DNA of 64,000 nt from Candidatus Saccharimonadota bacterium (GCA_003153395.1 PLYP01000006.1:1-64000); one strand, 5' to 3'; counted from the stretch's first letter, positions 17,358 to 25,167 are shown. Notes: generated by a model from the sequence alone, not told the origin. Translations and numbers: made by a program.

Positions 17358-18486
17358 GATGCTCCTTAAGCGCGTGACGGTAAAATACTTCGTACTGCTT
17401 TACTACGTTAGGATAATTGTATTGTTTGACGTATTGTTTAGCCCATTTTTTCCATATTTCTCTAAGCTCTTTTTCGTATATTAAGGTTTCCAGTCTTCTA
17501 GCAAACTCGGCTGTATCTTCGGGATTAACAATACTCATCGCTCCTGTTCCTTGCATAAGATCTGTGTAACCAGAATTATTTCCCGCTACAACTACCGTAC
17601 CCATAGCCATTGCCTCTAGAAGTACAATGCCAAAACTTTCTCCAAAAATAGCTGGGGAACAAAATATATCGGCTTCGGCTAGCAGCTGAAGCTTTAGCTC
17701 TTCACTAATATAGCCTAGGAAAGAAACATTTTTAAGCTTTAGATCCTCAGTTAGCAGTTCTAGTTTTTCTCTTTCCGGGCCATCACCGGCAATAATAAGC
17801 TTTACATCAGGGTTGTCCTGAGAAAATAACTGAAAAGCACGAAGCAAGTACTTAACGCCTTTTCTTCTTTCAAGCCTTCCAATAAACAGAATTGATCTTT
17901 CGTTTTCTTTCTTCTTGACGGTAGGCTTACTACTTTTGTACTTAACTAAATCTATACCGTTAGGAATAATTGTTATGGGTTCATCAGTTAACCCGGCTGC
18001 GTAGGCAGCACCTGAAGGAGAAACCGCAGTAAGTTCATGTAAATACTTCATAACTGATCTTAGGTACGGCGTAACTACTCGTATTACCGTTCGCGTCATA
18101 AGAGCTTCAGGAACTTTAGAGTGAAAAGTAGCAATATTAACGCTTGTTGACCGCTGAAGAAGTTGGCGGCTTAGCAGCGGCACCCATGGCTCATGGAAGT
18201 GTAGAATGTCGAACTTTTCCTTAGCGAGTATGGCGTCAATCTTTTCGCCGTCGTCAGTACTAGATACTTGGGTAGTAGTAGAAGCAGGCGAGCGAAAATC
18301 GGTAGAGTTACCCATAAATATGACATTGGGCTGGTCAGGAAGCTCATGATTTCTAGGCTTAGGAGTAATTATCTTTACGTCATGGCCCAATTCTATTAGA
18401 CCTTCTTCTAAGGCCAACACTACTTCTAGAACCCCACCATGCTTAGTGATGTTATAAGGGCATACTAAACCAATTTTCATCTTCAT
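17332..18486 (-). CDS. GT4 family glycosyltransferase, PimA-like
   Basis: 384 residues. The N-terminus IGLVCPYNITKHGGVLEVVLALEEGL matches the PimA/PimB group of phosphatidylinositol mannosyltransferases (motif P....GGV...V), though the acceptor cannot be proven. Donor domain: RSILFIGRLERRKGVKYLLRAF, KLIIAGDGPEREKLE and E-x7-E in FGESFGIVLLEAMAMG. On the minus strand TATACT (18491-18496) ends 4 bases before the first ATG and 10 before a second in-frame ATG at 18480, so the second Met may be the real start. Confidence 0.88.
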   Translation of the reverse strand: MKMKIGLVCPYNITKHGGVLEVVLALEEGLIELGHDVKIITPKPRNHELPDQPNVIFMGNSTDFRSPASTTTQVSSTDDGEKIDAILAKEKFDILHFHEPWVPLLSRQLLQRSTSVNIATFHSKVPEALMTRTVIRVVTPYLRSVMKYLHELTAVSPSGAAYAAGLTDEPITIIPNGIDLVKYKSSKPTVKKKENERSILFIGRLERRKGVKYLLRAFQLFSQDNPDVKLIIAGDGPEREKLELLTEDLKLKNVSFLGYISEELKLQLLAEADIFCSPAIFGESFGIVLLEAMAMGTVVVAGNNSGYTDLMQGTGAMSIVNPEDTAEFARRLETLIYEKELREIWKKWAKQYVKQYNYPNVVKQYEVFYRHALKEHHGEIRATT

Positions 18487-18501
18487 AATAAGTATACCAT
18501 T

Positions 18502-19431
18502 TTAAGACTTAGATAACACCTTACGTAGTCCCGGTGGAAGCATGACTCCAGCTGCTTTTTTATCCGCAAGTATTCCTGGGGTGTGGGCTCTACTATTAGC
18601 CTGATATCGCCTATAACGCTTAAATACCACTAGCATGTGTTGTTTTACTATCTCGTTATTAAAATAATGGTCCTGCTTTGATATCACGTGTATTACAGGC
18701 AAGTCTATTTGTTTTTGACAGTTATCTAGATTTAAAAACTCTGCTGTTGTTAGCCAGTGGGTTCTTACGTCATTGGCTTGCCAAATCTTTACTTCAAATT
18801 CCATATTTTTACTAAATTCTTCTGAGGTTATATCTATCATCCTTTTTTTAGAGTTAGGCATATGAACATAAAGCGTATTCAGAATAAACTTATTTAGTAG
18901 TAAATACCTTATAAAAAATGTAGTCGGCCTAGTACCAAAAAATCTGGTAGCTTTAACATAGAATTTTCGCTCGTTAACTTTATATACAAAGTCGTCTTTA
19001 TGCATAAAACCAACTAGGCTAACAAGTATGTCTACTTTTTTTGCTAGTTCAGGGTAACGCTGCAGCATTCTCGTAACCACTACAAAACCGAATGAAATAG
19101 CAACAATACTTATCTTTTTTCTTTTAAACCTAAGTTTTATAAAAGCCGCTAAATAATCTGCGAAGGCATCTATGTCCGGTTTTCTGCCAATTTTTGCGAA
19201 ACTGTCCATTCCACCAAAACCCGGAAGATCCGGCATAGTAACCGAACCGTAGTCATTTAGGTTCTCCACTAAGCTCCACCAGCGTTCCAACATTGCATGG
19301 TGACCATAAATTAAAAGTATATTCCGCGAATGAGTATCTGGGCCCGGCACATGAAGCATGCGCCCTTCAAGCTTGTTGATATTTAAGGGCACTATATAAT
19401 CAGCGGGATTTGATGAAACTTTATTAGACAT
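18502..19431 (-). CDS. Alpha/beta hydrolase, 309 aa
   Basis: Alpha/beta-hydrolase fold: oxyanion region LLIYGHHAMLERWW (about 38-51), MPDLPGFGGMD (about 68-78), a nucleophile elbow VAISFGFVV (about 108-116, A-x-S-x-G) and a late strand with HVISKQDHYFNNE supplying the acid. The catalytic His is less clear (a candidate lies in SRAHTPG near 284). It is first gene of the minus-strand operon with the two glycosyltransferases and the permease, suggesting a lipid or glycan ester substrate, but that is inference from context. Confidence 0.78.
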   Translation of the reverse strand: MSNKVSSNPADYIVPLNINKLEGRMLHVPGPDTHSRNILLIYGHHAMLERWWSLVENLNDYGSVTMPDLPGFGGMDSFAKIGRKPDIDAFADYLAAFIKLRFKRKKISIVAISFGFVVVTRMLQRYPELAKKVDILVSLVGFMHKDDFVYKVNERKFYVKATRFFGTRPTTFFIRYLLLNKFILNTLYVHMPNSKKRMIDITSEEFSKNMEFEVKIWQANDVRTHWLTTAEFLNLDNCQKQIDLPVIHVISKQDHYFNNEIVKQHMLVVFKRYRRYQANSRAHTPGILADKKAAGVMLPPGLRKVLSKS

Positions 19432-19540
19432 AAATTGTTTTCGCCAATTTAAGATACCATACCAAAATTACTTCTATAAGTCTATCTGTATAAGGAGTTG
19501 TGAACTAAGATAAATTAAGTTAAAATTCAAGACGTTGTAG

Positions 19541-19615
19541 TGGGGCGTGGCCAAGTGGTAAGGCACCAGTTTTTGGTACTGGCATCCGCAGGTTCGAATC
19601 CTGCCGCCCCAGCCA
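19541..19615 (+). tRNA. tRNA-Gln (UUG), CCA encoded
   Basis: Cloverleaf readable by eye: acceptor TGGGGCG/CGCCCCA, D-arm with AAGTGGTAA, anticodon stem CCAGT/ACTGG with a 7-base loop giving anticodon TTG, T-arm GCAGG/CCTGC with loop TTCGAAT, discriminator G and encoded CCA at 19613-19615. It marks the left edge of an accessory region. Its last 25 bases (GGTTC, 14 bases, CAGCCA) recur in diverged form six times downstream, as expected of an integration target. Confidence 0.96.
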
Positions 19616-19620
19616 AACAC
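19591..19620 (+). repeat. tRNA-Gln 3' end as founding copy of the spaced repeat
   Basis: GGTTC at 19591-19595, 14 bases, then CAGCCA at 19610-19615, continuing AAACACGCCTAT into the flank. The six downstream copies keep the two end blocks, the exact 14-base spacing and the CC at inner positions 5-6, which pairs with GG in the T-stem (the 31209 copy has TC). The copy at 31209 also shares CGCCTAT in the 3' flank, suggesting it is the original right-hand partner. Confidence 0.75.
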
Positions 19621-19678
19621 GCCTATTGACAGTGCTTACGATTGCTAATATTGTAGCTTTGTCGTCAAGCAGGGAGAT

Positions 19679-20758
19679 ATGGTGAAATTACGAGAGCAGA
19701 CAAGATTACTGACTTCTATCGTTGGCAGCTACCCCAAGCCCAAGGACATTTACCCTAAGTCGGGTAGAAAATTATTAGACAGCTTTGGGTCTTCCTTCGA
19801 AGCGTACGAACAAAAAACAGGCAAACAAAAGTTCAGCGCGTTATTAGATCAGGCTGCGCTGACAGCAATTGCTGACCAAACTCAGGCCGGTATTGACATC
19901 ATCACTGATGGAGAAGAACGACGTGGCCACTATGTGCTGTCCATTATTAATAAACTGTCGGGTATAGACACTTTAAACTTGAAAAATATCAGTATTCGCA
20001 ACGGGACTGCTGAACAGATGGCTCCACGAGTAACTGGTAAAATGGCATATAACGGATCGATCGTAACAGAAGAGTACGCTTTTACTAACAGCCACACCAA
20101 TAAACTTATTAAAATCGGCCTACCTGGCCCTGCGACAGTAGTTGATTGTGTCGCAGACGAATACTACAAAGGTGATAAAAAACAACTGGCTTATGACTAC
20201 GCCGACGCTATTCGCTCTGAAGTTGCGGCCTTAATAAAAGCTGGTTGCAAGGTGATTCAGTTTGATGACCCAGTGTTGCTGCGCTATCCCGATGAGGCTC
20301 GCGATTGGGGGCTAAAAGCGCTTGAAAGATGTTTCGAGGGATACCAGAACAAGGCGACTTTTATCGTGCACATCTGTCGAGGTTACCCAGATAAGCCCTT
20401 GGAAAGGAAAGGAATTAACTACAAAGCCAATCAGAACTATTACGTAGATATTCTGGCCTGGTTATCGCAGTCTAAGCTTGATGTCGTTTCGATCGAGGCG
20501 GCTCAAGGTAATCTGGATCTTTCAATCTTGCCAGCCATTGGCAACAAAACTGTCATGCTCGGGGTTTTAGACGTTGGAAATAACAAAGTTGAAACGGTCA
20601 ATGAGTTGACCGCGCGCGGTCGAGAAGCTTTGCGGTACCTACCGAAGGATCAACTAATACTTGCACCCGATTGCGGTATGATCGAGCTTTCCAGAAGCTC
20701 TGCTAAAGGAAAACTCAGTAATTTAGCAACTGCAGCAAATAAGCTGAACAGAGTCTGA
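19679..20758 (+). CDS. Cobalamin-independent methionine synthase-like protein (MetE C-terminal/archaeal type)
   Basis: Transfers a methyl group to homocysteine or a related thiol. The 359 residues cover only the catalytic C-terminal barrel, as in archaeal short MetE, and begin with the typical SIVGSYPKP. The zinc ligands are visible: His and Cys in VHICRGYP, Glu in VSIEAAQG and Cys in LAPDCGMIEL. GDGEERRG-like TDGEERRGHYV is also family-typical. A GGGAGA sequence precedes the ATG. It is the first gene after tRNA-Gln, and its stop is followed 3 bases later by a tRNA-end repeat. Methyl donor is unknown for short forms. Confidence 0.85.
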   Translation: MVKLREQTRLLTSIVGSYPKPKDIYPKSGRKLLDSFGSSFEAYEQKTGKQKFSALLDQAALTAIADQTQAGIDIITDGEERRGHYVLSIINKLSGIDTLNLKNISIRNGTAEQMAPRVTGKMAYNGSIVTEEYAFTNSHTNKLIKIGLPGPATVVDCVADEYYKGDKKQLAYDYADAIRSEVAALIKAGCKVIQFDDPVLLRYPDEARDWGLKALERCFEGYQNKATFIVHICRGYPDKPLERKGINYKANQNYYVDILAWLSQSKLDVVSIEAAQGNLDLSILPAIGNKTVMLGVLDVGNNKVETVNELTARGREALRYLPKDQLILAPDCGMIELSRSSAKGKLSNLATAANKLNRV

Positions 20759-20761
20759 AAT

Positions 20762-20787
20762 GGTTCCTGACCGAGATGCTCAGCCGA
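20762..20787 (+). repeat. tRNA-Gln 3'-end-like repeat, copy 2
   Basis: GGTTC, 14 bases (CTGACCGAGATGCT), CAGCCG, preceded by TGAAAT. It begins 3 bases after the stop codon of the MetE-like gene. Compared with tRNA-Gln the ends and the inner CC are kept and the rest has diverged. Confidence 0.7.
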
Positions 20788-20869
20788 AAACTACTATGTT
20801 ATGAAAGTCTATGAAGCCTAGAAATGCATCCAGTAAAATGACTTCGTACCAATAACTTACAAACCGGCG

Positions 20870-20875
20870 TATAAT
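20870..20875 (+). promoter_or_regulatory. -10 box before the MTB12-like gene
   Basis: TATAAT 38 bases before the ATG at 20914. A second TATAAT (20897-20902) lies 11 bases before the ATG and is followed by TAGGAGAG as ribosome binding site. Either could serve; the first gives a normal leader. Confidence 0.45.
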
Positions 20876-20913
20876 GCCCCTATAGGAAGCTTAATTTATA
20901 ATTTAGGAGAGCT

Positions 20914-21411
20914 ATGAGAAAGTATTGGATTGTCTTAATAGCGCTAGTAGTTATTGTAGGTGGCGGTTGTGCCATCTGGTGGTTTGCCAGTGGCCAAAAT
21001 ACCAATAATTCTACTAGCACTACATCTTCAGCTGCTACTCAAACGTCAGCTAAAAATCAAATCAGAGCCAACTGGGTAAAATTCTTCGCCGGCACGACCT
21101 CTGCCCAGAACAAAATCAACCTACTGCAGAACGGCCAACAGTTCGCTCAAGTCATTCAAGCTCAAGCACAATCGGCAACGGCTAAGGCGACAACCGCGAC
21201 AGTTTCCAACGTGAGCCTTAGCGGCAACACCGCGTCTGTTACATACACCATTGATATAAACAAGCAGCCGGCGCTCAGTAACCAAAAGGGTCAAGCTGTC
21301 GATGTGAATGGTACCTGGAAGGTGGGTGACGCTGCCTTTTGTGGGTTACTCCAGCTATCTGGCAGTGTACCGCCGAATTGCCCGGCTACTACCAGCCCGT
21401 CGTCCCAATAG
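20914..21411 (+). CDS. Secreted/anchored MTB12-like protein
   Basis: An N-terminal membrane segment (about 4-26, ending in GGGCAIWWFASG, a weak lipobox at best) and a Ser/Thr/Asn-rich spacer (27-50) precede a domain that resembles the C-terminal domain of mycobacterial low-molecular-weight antigen MTB12: WVKFFAGTTSAQNKINLLQNG (about 55-75), TVSNVSLSGNTASVTYTID, GTWKVGDAAFCGLLQLSG and a final PPNC. That family is largely actinobacterial, which fits acquisition from an actinobacterial host or donor, though this is inference. It is followed after 30 bases by an MFS exporter, so the two may be co-transcribed. Confidence 0.7.
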   Translation: MRKYWIVLIALVVIVGGGCAIWWFASGQNTNNSTSTTSSAATQTSAKNQIRANWVKFFAGTTSAQNKINLLQNGQQFAQVIQAQAQSATAKATTATVSNVSLSGNTASVTYTIDINKQPALSNQKGQAVDVNGTWKVGDAAFCGLLQLSGSVPPNCPATTSPSSQ

Positions 21412-21441
21412 CATCAAATCTAACCTTGAAGGAGTGTTGTT

Positions 21442-22995
21442 ATGGCCGTGGCTGCAGCGCCTATGAAACGCCGAGGGGTTTTAGCTGTTGTCTGTACTAT
21501 CCTGTTTTTGACTTTTTTAGATAACACCATTGTGAGCGTTGTTCTGTCGGGAATCCAGACAGATCTCAATGCCAGCGTTCAAGCACTTCAATGGATAGTT
21601 GCCGGCTATATGCTAGCTTTTTCCGCCTTAATGCTGACCGGTGGTACCCTGGGTGATATCTTCGGCCGTAAAAAAATCATGCTCGGCGGTCTGGCTGTGT
21701 TTTCGGTAGGCTCGGCGGTGGCCATGCTAGCGCCATCAACCGGTGTACTGACGGCCGGCCGAGTGATCATGGGTATTGGTGCAGCCGCCTCGGAACCAGG
21801 TACATTGTCTGTGATCCGCCATATTTTCCCAGATCGAAAATCGCGTTCCAGGGCCCTAGGCGTGTGGGCGGCAGTATCGGGCTCGGCACTGGCTTTCGGG
21901 CCGATTATTGGCGGTCTCATCAGCGGCGTTGCCAGCTGGCGGGAAGTATTTACCTTTAACTTGATTGCCGGGATCTTAATATTGATTATCGGGCTAAAGG
22001 TTTTGCCCGAAAGTGCCGACCCGCAGGGCCGGAAAGTGGATATTGGCGGACTTATATTAGGAGCGGCAGCGCTTGGACTAGCAGTATTTTCTGTTATAGC
22101 TGGCGAGTCGGCAGGTTATAGCACGTGGTGGATTGATGCATTATTTGCTGCTTCAGCTCTTTTCTTGGCCATTTTCATTTACTGGGAGCGGCGATATGCT
22201 GACGCCATGCTTAAGCTGAGCTATTTCCGCATACCAGCTTTTAGCGGCGCAAACATAATTGCCTTTGCCACTAACTTCGGAGTATTTGCGATTTTTTTCT
22301 TCACGGCACTCTACCTGGCTATCGTTGCCGGCTTTTCGGGATACCGTATCGCACTGTCGTTCGTGGCTTTGGCTGCCAGTATGGTAGCCTCGTCATCGTT
22401 CACCGGCCGCTGGCTGGCTAGGCACGGCCCAATCTATCCTATGACGGTAGGTTGCTTGCTGGGTGGTATAGGTATCTTCGTAGTTGATGCGATTATGAAA
22501 CCGGGGGTCAACACCGGCACATTGATTTGGTCGTTAGCTATTGTAGGCTTTGGGTTTGGTATGACGCTGGTAACCTCAACCAGCATAGTGTTAACAATCA
22601 TACCCGCTGAACGGTCCGGCATGGCATCCTCGACGTTTAATGTGTCGAGGGAACTGGGCGGTGTATTCGGAGTGGCGGTGCTTGGATCTATCGTAAATGG
22701 ACAGCTGACATCGCAGCTGATCCAAAAATTGCAGGCTTTGGGATTACCTCATGACTTTCAGTCGCTGGTTACTTATGCGATTACTCACGGCGGTAACTTA
22801 CCAGCCAATAGCCATGTTTCGGCCGGAGCAGTGTTGAGCCATCCCCAGTTAGTGCAACAAGTAACTAACGCATCGTATCAAGCTTTTGGAAATGGCTTGG
22901 ATATTGCCCTGCGGTTAGCTGGGATAGTTATGTTAATATCGGCCGTTATCTCGGTTCTGACTATGCGGCTACCGGCGAACAAGTTGCGGTTCTAG
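21442..22995 (+). CDS. MFS transporter, DHA2 (EmrB/QacA) drug exporter type
   Basis: 517 residues with about 14 membrane helices, the DHA2 topology. Motifs: FLDNTIVSVVLSGIQTDLNAS in helix 1 (D-x-T-I-V-N/S-V-A-L type), the motif A loop GDIFGRKKIML (about 70-80), and motif C in helix 5 (SGSALAFGPIIGGLISGV). Likely a proton-driven exporter of drugs or metabolites. Start: ATG 21442 behind AAGGAGTG. Base composition looks clearly more GC-rich than the flanking core genes. Its TAG stop lies inside the next tRNA-end repeat. Confidence 0.92.
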   Translation: MAVAAAPMKRRGVLAVVCTILFLTFLDNTIVSVVLSGIQTDLNASVQALQWIVAGYMLAFSALMLTGGTLGDIFGRKKIMLGGLAVFSVGSAVAMLAPSTGVLTAGRVIMGIGAAASEPGTLSVIRHIFPDRKSRSRALGVWAAVSGSALAFGPIIGGLISGVASWREVFTFNLIAGILILIIGLKVLPESADPQGRKVDIGGLILGAAALGLAVFSVIAGESAGYSTWWIDALFAASALFLAIFIYWERRYADAMLKLSYFRIPAFSGANIIAFATNFGVFAIFFFTALYLAIVAGFSGYRIALSFVALAASMVASSSFTGRWLARHGPIYPMTVGCLLGGIGIFVVDAIMKPGVNTGTLIWSLAIVGFGFGMTLVTSTSIVLTIIPAERSGMASSTFNVSRELGGVFGVAVLGSIVNGQLTSQLIQKLQALGLPHDFQSLVTYAITHGGNLPANSHVSAGAVLSHPQLVQQVTNASYQAFGNGLDIALRLAGIVMLISAVISVLTMRLPANKLRF

Positions 22996-23014
22996 ACCGG
23001 CATGCTCAGCCAAA
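22988..23014 (+). repeat. tRNA-Gln 3'-end-like repeat, copy 3
   Basis: GGTTC, TAGACCGGCATGCT, CAGCCA then AA. The MFS stop codon TAG is the first three bases of the inner segment, so gene and repeat are fused. It matches copy 4 over 25 consecutive bases. Confidence 0.75.
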
Positions 23015-23017
23015 TGG

Positions 23018-23023
23018 TAAACT
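23018..23023 (+). promoter_or_regulatory. -10 box of the cupin gene
   Basis: TAAACT ending 7 bases before the ATG at 23031; no Shine-Dalgarno. It lies only 3 bases after the tRNA-end repeat, so the cupin unit would carry its own leaderless promoter. Confidence 0.4.
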
Positions 23024-23030
23024 AAAGTAG

Positions 23031-23456
23031 ATGAAACCATACACTATCATAGGTGCTAACGAGACAGAGGATGCCTACGCTGGAAGCGATGACGTTCCGG
23101 GGGAGTTTCGTAGACTGACCAGCGCTCTCAACTGCGAGCAATTGGCCATAACATTAATCCGCATTCCGCCTCATTCTGATTTTGAGCAGGGCACTGGCCA
23201 TTTTCACGAAGAGGTTGAGGAGGTTTACTTAATAACTCGTGGTACATTAACGATGCGCTTCGGCATCGACATTAAAAAGGTCTCGGCTGGCTCAGCAGTA
23301 CGCGTAGCGCCCAAGACCCCGCGTTCGCATCGTAATGAAGGCGACGAACCGGTAGAAATGTGGGCTATATCGCTTAAGATTGACCACCATGATGCCACTA
23401 AAATAGACGATTTCTGGGAAGCATCCGAACAAGCCAAACAGCACCTTGCGGATTAA
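23031..23456 (+). CDS. Cupin domain protein, 141 aa
   Basis: A single cupin barrel. Motif 1 G-x5-H-x-H-x3,4-E-x6-G is seen as GTGHFHEEVEEVYLITRG (about 50-67), and motif 2 as PRSHRNEGDEPVEMWAIS (about 96-113) with a likely metal His in RSHRNEG. Enzymatic and small-molecule-binding cupins cannot be told apart here. The gene is alone between two tRNA-end repeats (copies 3 and 4), making the smallest unit of the accessory region at about 470 bases. Its stop codon directly abuts copy 4. Confidence 0.85.
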   Translation: MKPYTIIGANETEDAYAGSDDVPGEFRRLTSALNCEQLAITLIRIPPHSDFEQGTGHFHEEVEEVYLITRGTLTMRFGIDIKKVSAGSAVRVAPKTPRSHRNEGDEPVEMWAISLKIDHHDATKIDDFWEASEQAKQHLAD

Positions 23457-23485
23457 GATTCTAGACCGGCATGCTCAGCCAAAGC
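23457..23485 (+). repeat. tRNA-Gln 3'-end-like repeat, copy 4
   Basis: GATTC, TAGACCGGCATGCT, CAGCCA then AAGC, starting on the base after the cupin stop codon. Identical to copy 3 over 25 bases except for the second base of the first block. Confidence 0.75.
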
Positions 23486-23560
23486 ATAAGTATTATCTTT
23501 GCTTAACCGTCTTGAGCAATTATTGCAGGTACGGAGTACAATTGAAGGTATACGTATTGG

Positions 23561-23577
23561 TATAATTTAGAAGGAGG
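23561..23577 (+). promoter_or_regulatory. -10 box and strong ribosome binding site of the YggT-like gene
   Basis: TATAAT (23561-23566) is followed by AAGGAGG (23571-23577). Two ATGs follow in tandem. The second, at 23584, has the better spacing (6 bases). Confidence 0.5.
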
Positions 23578-23583
23578 CATATG

Positions 23584-23973
23584 ATGGCCGACGACATTCA
23601 AAAAGTTCGTGAAACGACTACTCAATCAGGTGATACAGTTCAAAAAACTACCGAAACGAAAAGCTCAAGTGATAAAGCCGAGCATCGGAGTAATGTAGCT
23701 TCAAGAGTTGTTTGGTTTGTTGCGGGAGTATTACTTGTGCTACTTGGGTTCCGATTTGTACTTACGTTGCTTGGTGCTAATACTACTAATAGCTTTGCCA
23801 GTTTTATCTATAAAACATCACACCCATTTGTTTCTCCCTTCTTCAGCTTGTTTAACTATAACAATCAAGTTTATGGGGTCTCTCGTTTCGAAACCTATAC
23901 CTTAGTGGCTATGGTAGTCTATGCAATAATTGCATGGGGAATTGCCAAATTGATTACATTGAATCGAGATTAG
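23584..23973 (+). CDS. YggT-like membrane protein
   Basis: About 129 residues. A charged, Thr/Ser/Lys-rich cytoplasmic N-terminus (1-40) precedes two membrane helices (about 41-68 and 103-123) joined by a loop, SFASFIYKTSHPFVSPFFSLF, that resembles the YggT family's F...P.L.P.R segment. Function in these organisms is unknown; YggT proteins are tied to envelope or osmotic functions elsewhere. The first ATG at 23581 is possible but only 3 bases from the Shine-Dalgarno. Confidence 0.65.
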   Translation: MADDIQKVRETTTQSGDTVQKTTETKSSSDKAEHRSNVASRVVWFVAGVLLVLLGFRFVLTLLGANTTNSFASFIYKTSHPFVSPFFSLFNYNNQVYGVSRFETYTLVAMVVYAIIAWGIAKLITLNRD

Positions 23974-24099
23974 ATATACTTGCTTCAAACCTTACAAGTT
24001 CAGCCTCGCCCCAAATGAAAGATTACAAATACCGATCGAGACACATAAACAGGTAATTAATATGTCGCGGGAGGATAAGTTAATAAAGTGTCATGGGAG

Positions 24100-24105
24100 T
24101 ACAAT
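24100..24105 (+). promoter_or_regulatory. -10 box of the LapA-like gene
   Basis: TACAAT ending 7 bases before the ATG at 24113; no Shine-Dalgarno sequence, so probably leaderless. Confidence 0.45.
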
Positions 24106-24112
24106 ATGAACT

Positions 24113-24439
24113 ATGAATAATAGTATTCCTAACAATCGACCGGAAGAGAACTCTGATAAACAAGCTGTTTCCGATCTACCACTACGTGAAGCGAAGAAGA
24201 CACGAATAAGCACAGCATGGTTTATGGCGGTAAGTTTTATTATCTTACTCCTATTGTTACTAATTTTTATCTTACAAAACCTACAGGACATACCTATTCA
24301 GTTCATTAGCTTTCACTGGAAAATTCCGCAAGGTATTGCAATGCTACTTGCTGCAGTTGTAGGCGGATTTTTAGTGGCGTTGTTTGGCACGGCTCGAGTT
24401 GTCCAGCTAGGACGCAGATTAAGAAAAGACAAAAGCTAA
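24113..24439 (+). CDS. LapA-domain (DUF1049) membrane protein
   Basis: 108 residues. After a polar N-terminus (1-33) come two membrane helices (about 36-58 and 75-97) separated by QNLQDIPIQFISFHWKIPQGI, the N...V.v.F..w....P.. pattern of lipopolysaccharide assembly protein A. It ends with a basic tail RLRKDKS. As CPR bacteria generally lack lipopolysaccharide, the E. coli role is unlikely to apply directly. Confidence 0.75.
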   Translation: MNNSIPNNRPEENSDKQAVSDLPLREAKKTRISTAWFMAVSFIILLLLLLIFILQNLQDIPIQFISFHWKIPQGIAMLLAAVVGGFLVALFGTARVVQLGRRLRKDKS

Positions 24440-24468
24440 GCAACGATATCCAATTTACTTCTACCCTC

Positions 24469-24490
24469 GTTAACCAAGGCCAGCCAAAGC
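24469..24490 (+). repeat. Possible decayed tRNA-end repeat (half site)
   Basis: CAGCCAAAGC matches the right end and flank of copy 4 exactly over 10 bases, and the inner CC and GGC are partly kept, but there is no GGTTC block at the expected place. It lies 30 bases after the lapA-like stop, where a boundary before the toxin-antitoxin pair would be expected. Confidence 0.3.
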
Positions 24491-24500
24491 GTAATAGGCA

Positions 24501-24528
24501 TTGACAAGTGGCACACTTTTGATACACT
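24501..24528 (+). promoter_or_regulatory. Promoter of the toxin-antitoxin pair
   Basis: Consensus TTGACA (24501-24506), a 16-base spacer and TACACT (24523-24528), ending 6 bases before the antitoxin ATG. A strong leaderless promoter. TACACTGGATAC near the start may also serve as operator, but I see no clear palindrome. Confidence 0.65.
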
Positions 24529-24534
24529 GGATAC

Positions 24535-24759
24535 ATGAGTACATCAAAATCCCGAATCAATGTTAGTGTTCCTGACGATGTTAAAGCTGCCCTAACTAAG
24601 TTAGCTAAAAGGGATCAGCTACCCACCGCCACAAAGGCAGTACGTCTTATAGAAATGGGCCTCGAACTGGAGGAAGATGAAATCTGGGACAAAATAGCAG
24701 CTAATAGAGACCAGAAGGAAACCAAGTTTCATACGCACGCTGAAGTATTCGAGACCTAG
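24535..24759 (+). CDS. Antitoxin, ribbon-helix-helix type
   Basis: 74 residues. The N-terminal strand-helix-helix SRINVSVPDDVKAALTKLAKRDQ with TATKAVRLIEMGLELEEDE is the RHH DNA-binding dimerisation pattern; the acidic/polar C-terminus (about 52-74) would wrap the toxin. Its stop is immediately followed by the toxin ATG, the usual antitoxin-first order. Autoregulation is expected for the family but no operator is proven. Confidence 0.8.
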   Translation: MSTSKSRINVSVPDDVKAALTKLAKRDQLPTATKAVRLIEMGLELEEDEIWDKIAANRDQKETKFHTHAEVFET

Positions 24760-25032
24760 ATGTACGAGATCCTCTATATTGATGAGGTGGTTAACGAAGA
24801 TTTACCATACATTTTAGAACCTTGGAAAAGTGAGATTAGAAAAGCGATTGAGTTAAAACTAATGACTCGTCCCGAAGCTTACAGCAAACCCCTCCGTCGG
24901 TCATTAAAAGGTTATCGAAAACTAAAGGTTGGCGATTATAGAATAGTCCTGAGGATCGAAGACAAAGTAGTCAAAGTTTTTGTCATTCAGCATAGGTCCG
25001 TCGTATACGAGACTGCACCCAAACGGCTATAA
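24760..25032 (+). CDS. RelE/ParE family toxin
   Basis: 90 residues with the RelE fold pattern: YEILYIDEVVNEDLPYILEPWKSEIRKAIE helix region, LKGYRKLKVGDYRIVLRIED (strands with the conserved basic L.g.yR.r.gdyRv motif) and VVKVFVIQHRSVVYE at the end. RelE members cleave mRNA on the ribosome and ParE members poison gyrase; GDYRIV and QHR suggest RelE, but the subtype is uncertain. Such a pair could stabilise the surrounding accessory region. Confidence 0.82.
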   Translation: MYEILYIDEVVNEDLPYILEPWKSEIRKAIELKLMTRPEAYSKPLRRSLKGYRKLKVGDYRIVLRIEDKVVKVFVIQHRSVVYETAPKRL

Positions 25033-25167
25033 CATCGAAGCTGTTTGGGATGATTTGAAGAAAAGCACAGACCTCGTTGAAGGACGGGAAGAACAAAGTT
25101 AAGAAAACAAGTGCACTGGGTGTCTCATTTGCCTCGTTTAACAGAGACTCCCTCAAGAAGAGGATGA

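Noticed and set aside
25033-25104. Out-of-frame continuation of the toxin gene (NIEAVWDDLKKSTDLVEG...)
   Set aside because: It could be a frameshifted tail or fragment, but the toxin already ends at a normal family length and the piece has no start of its own.
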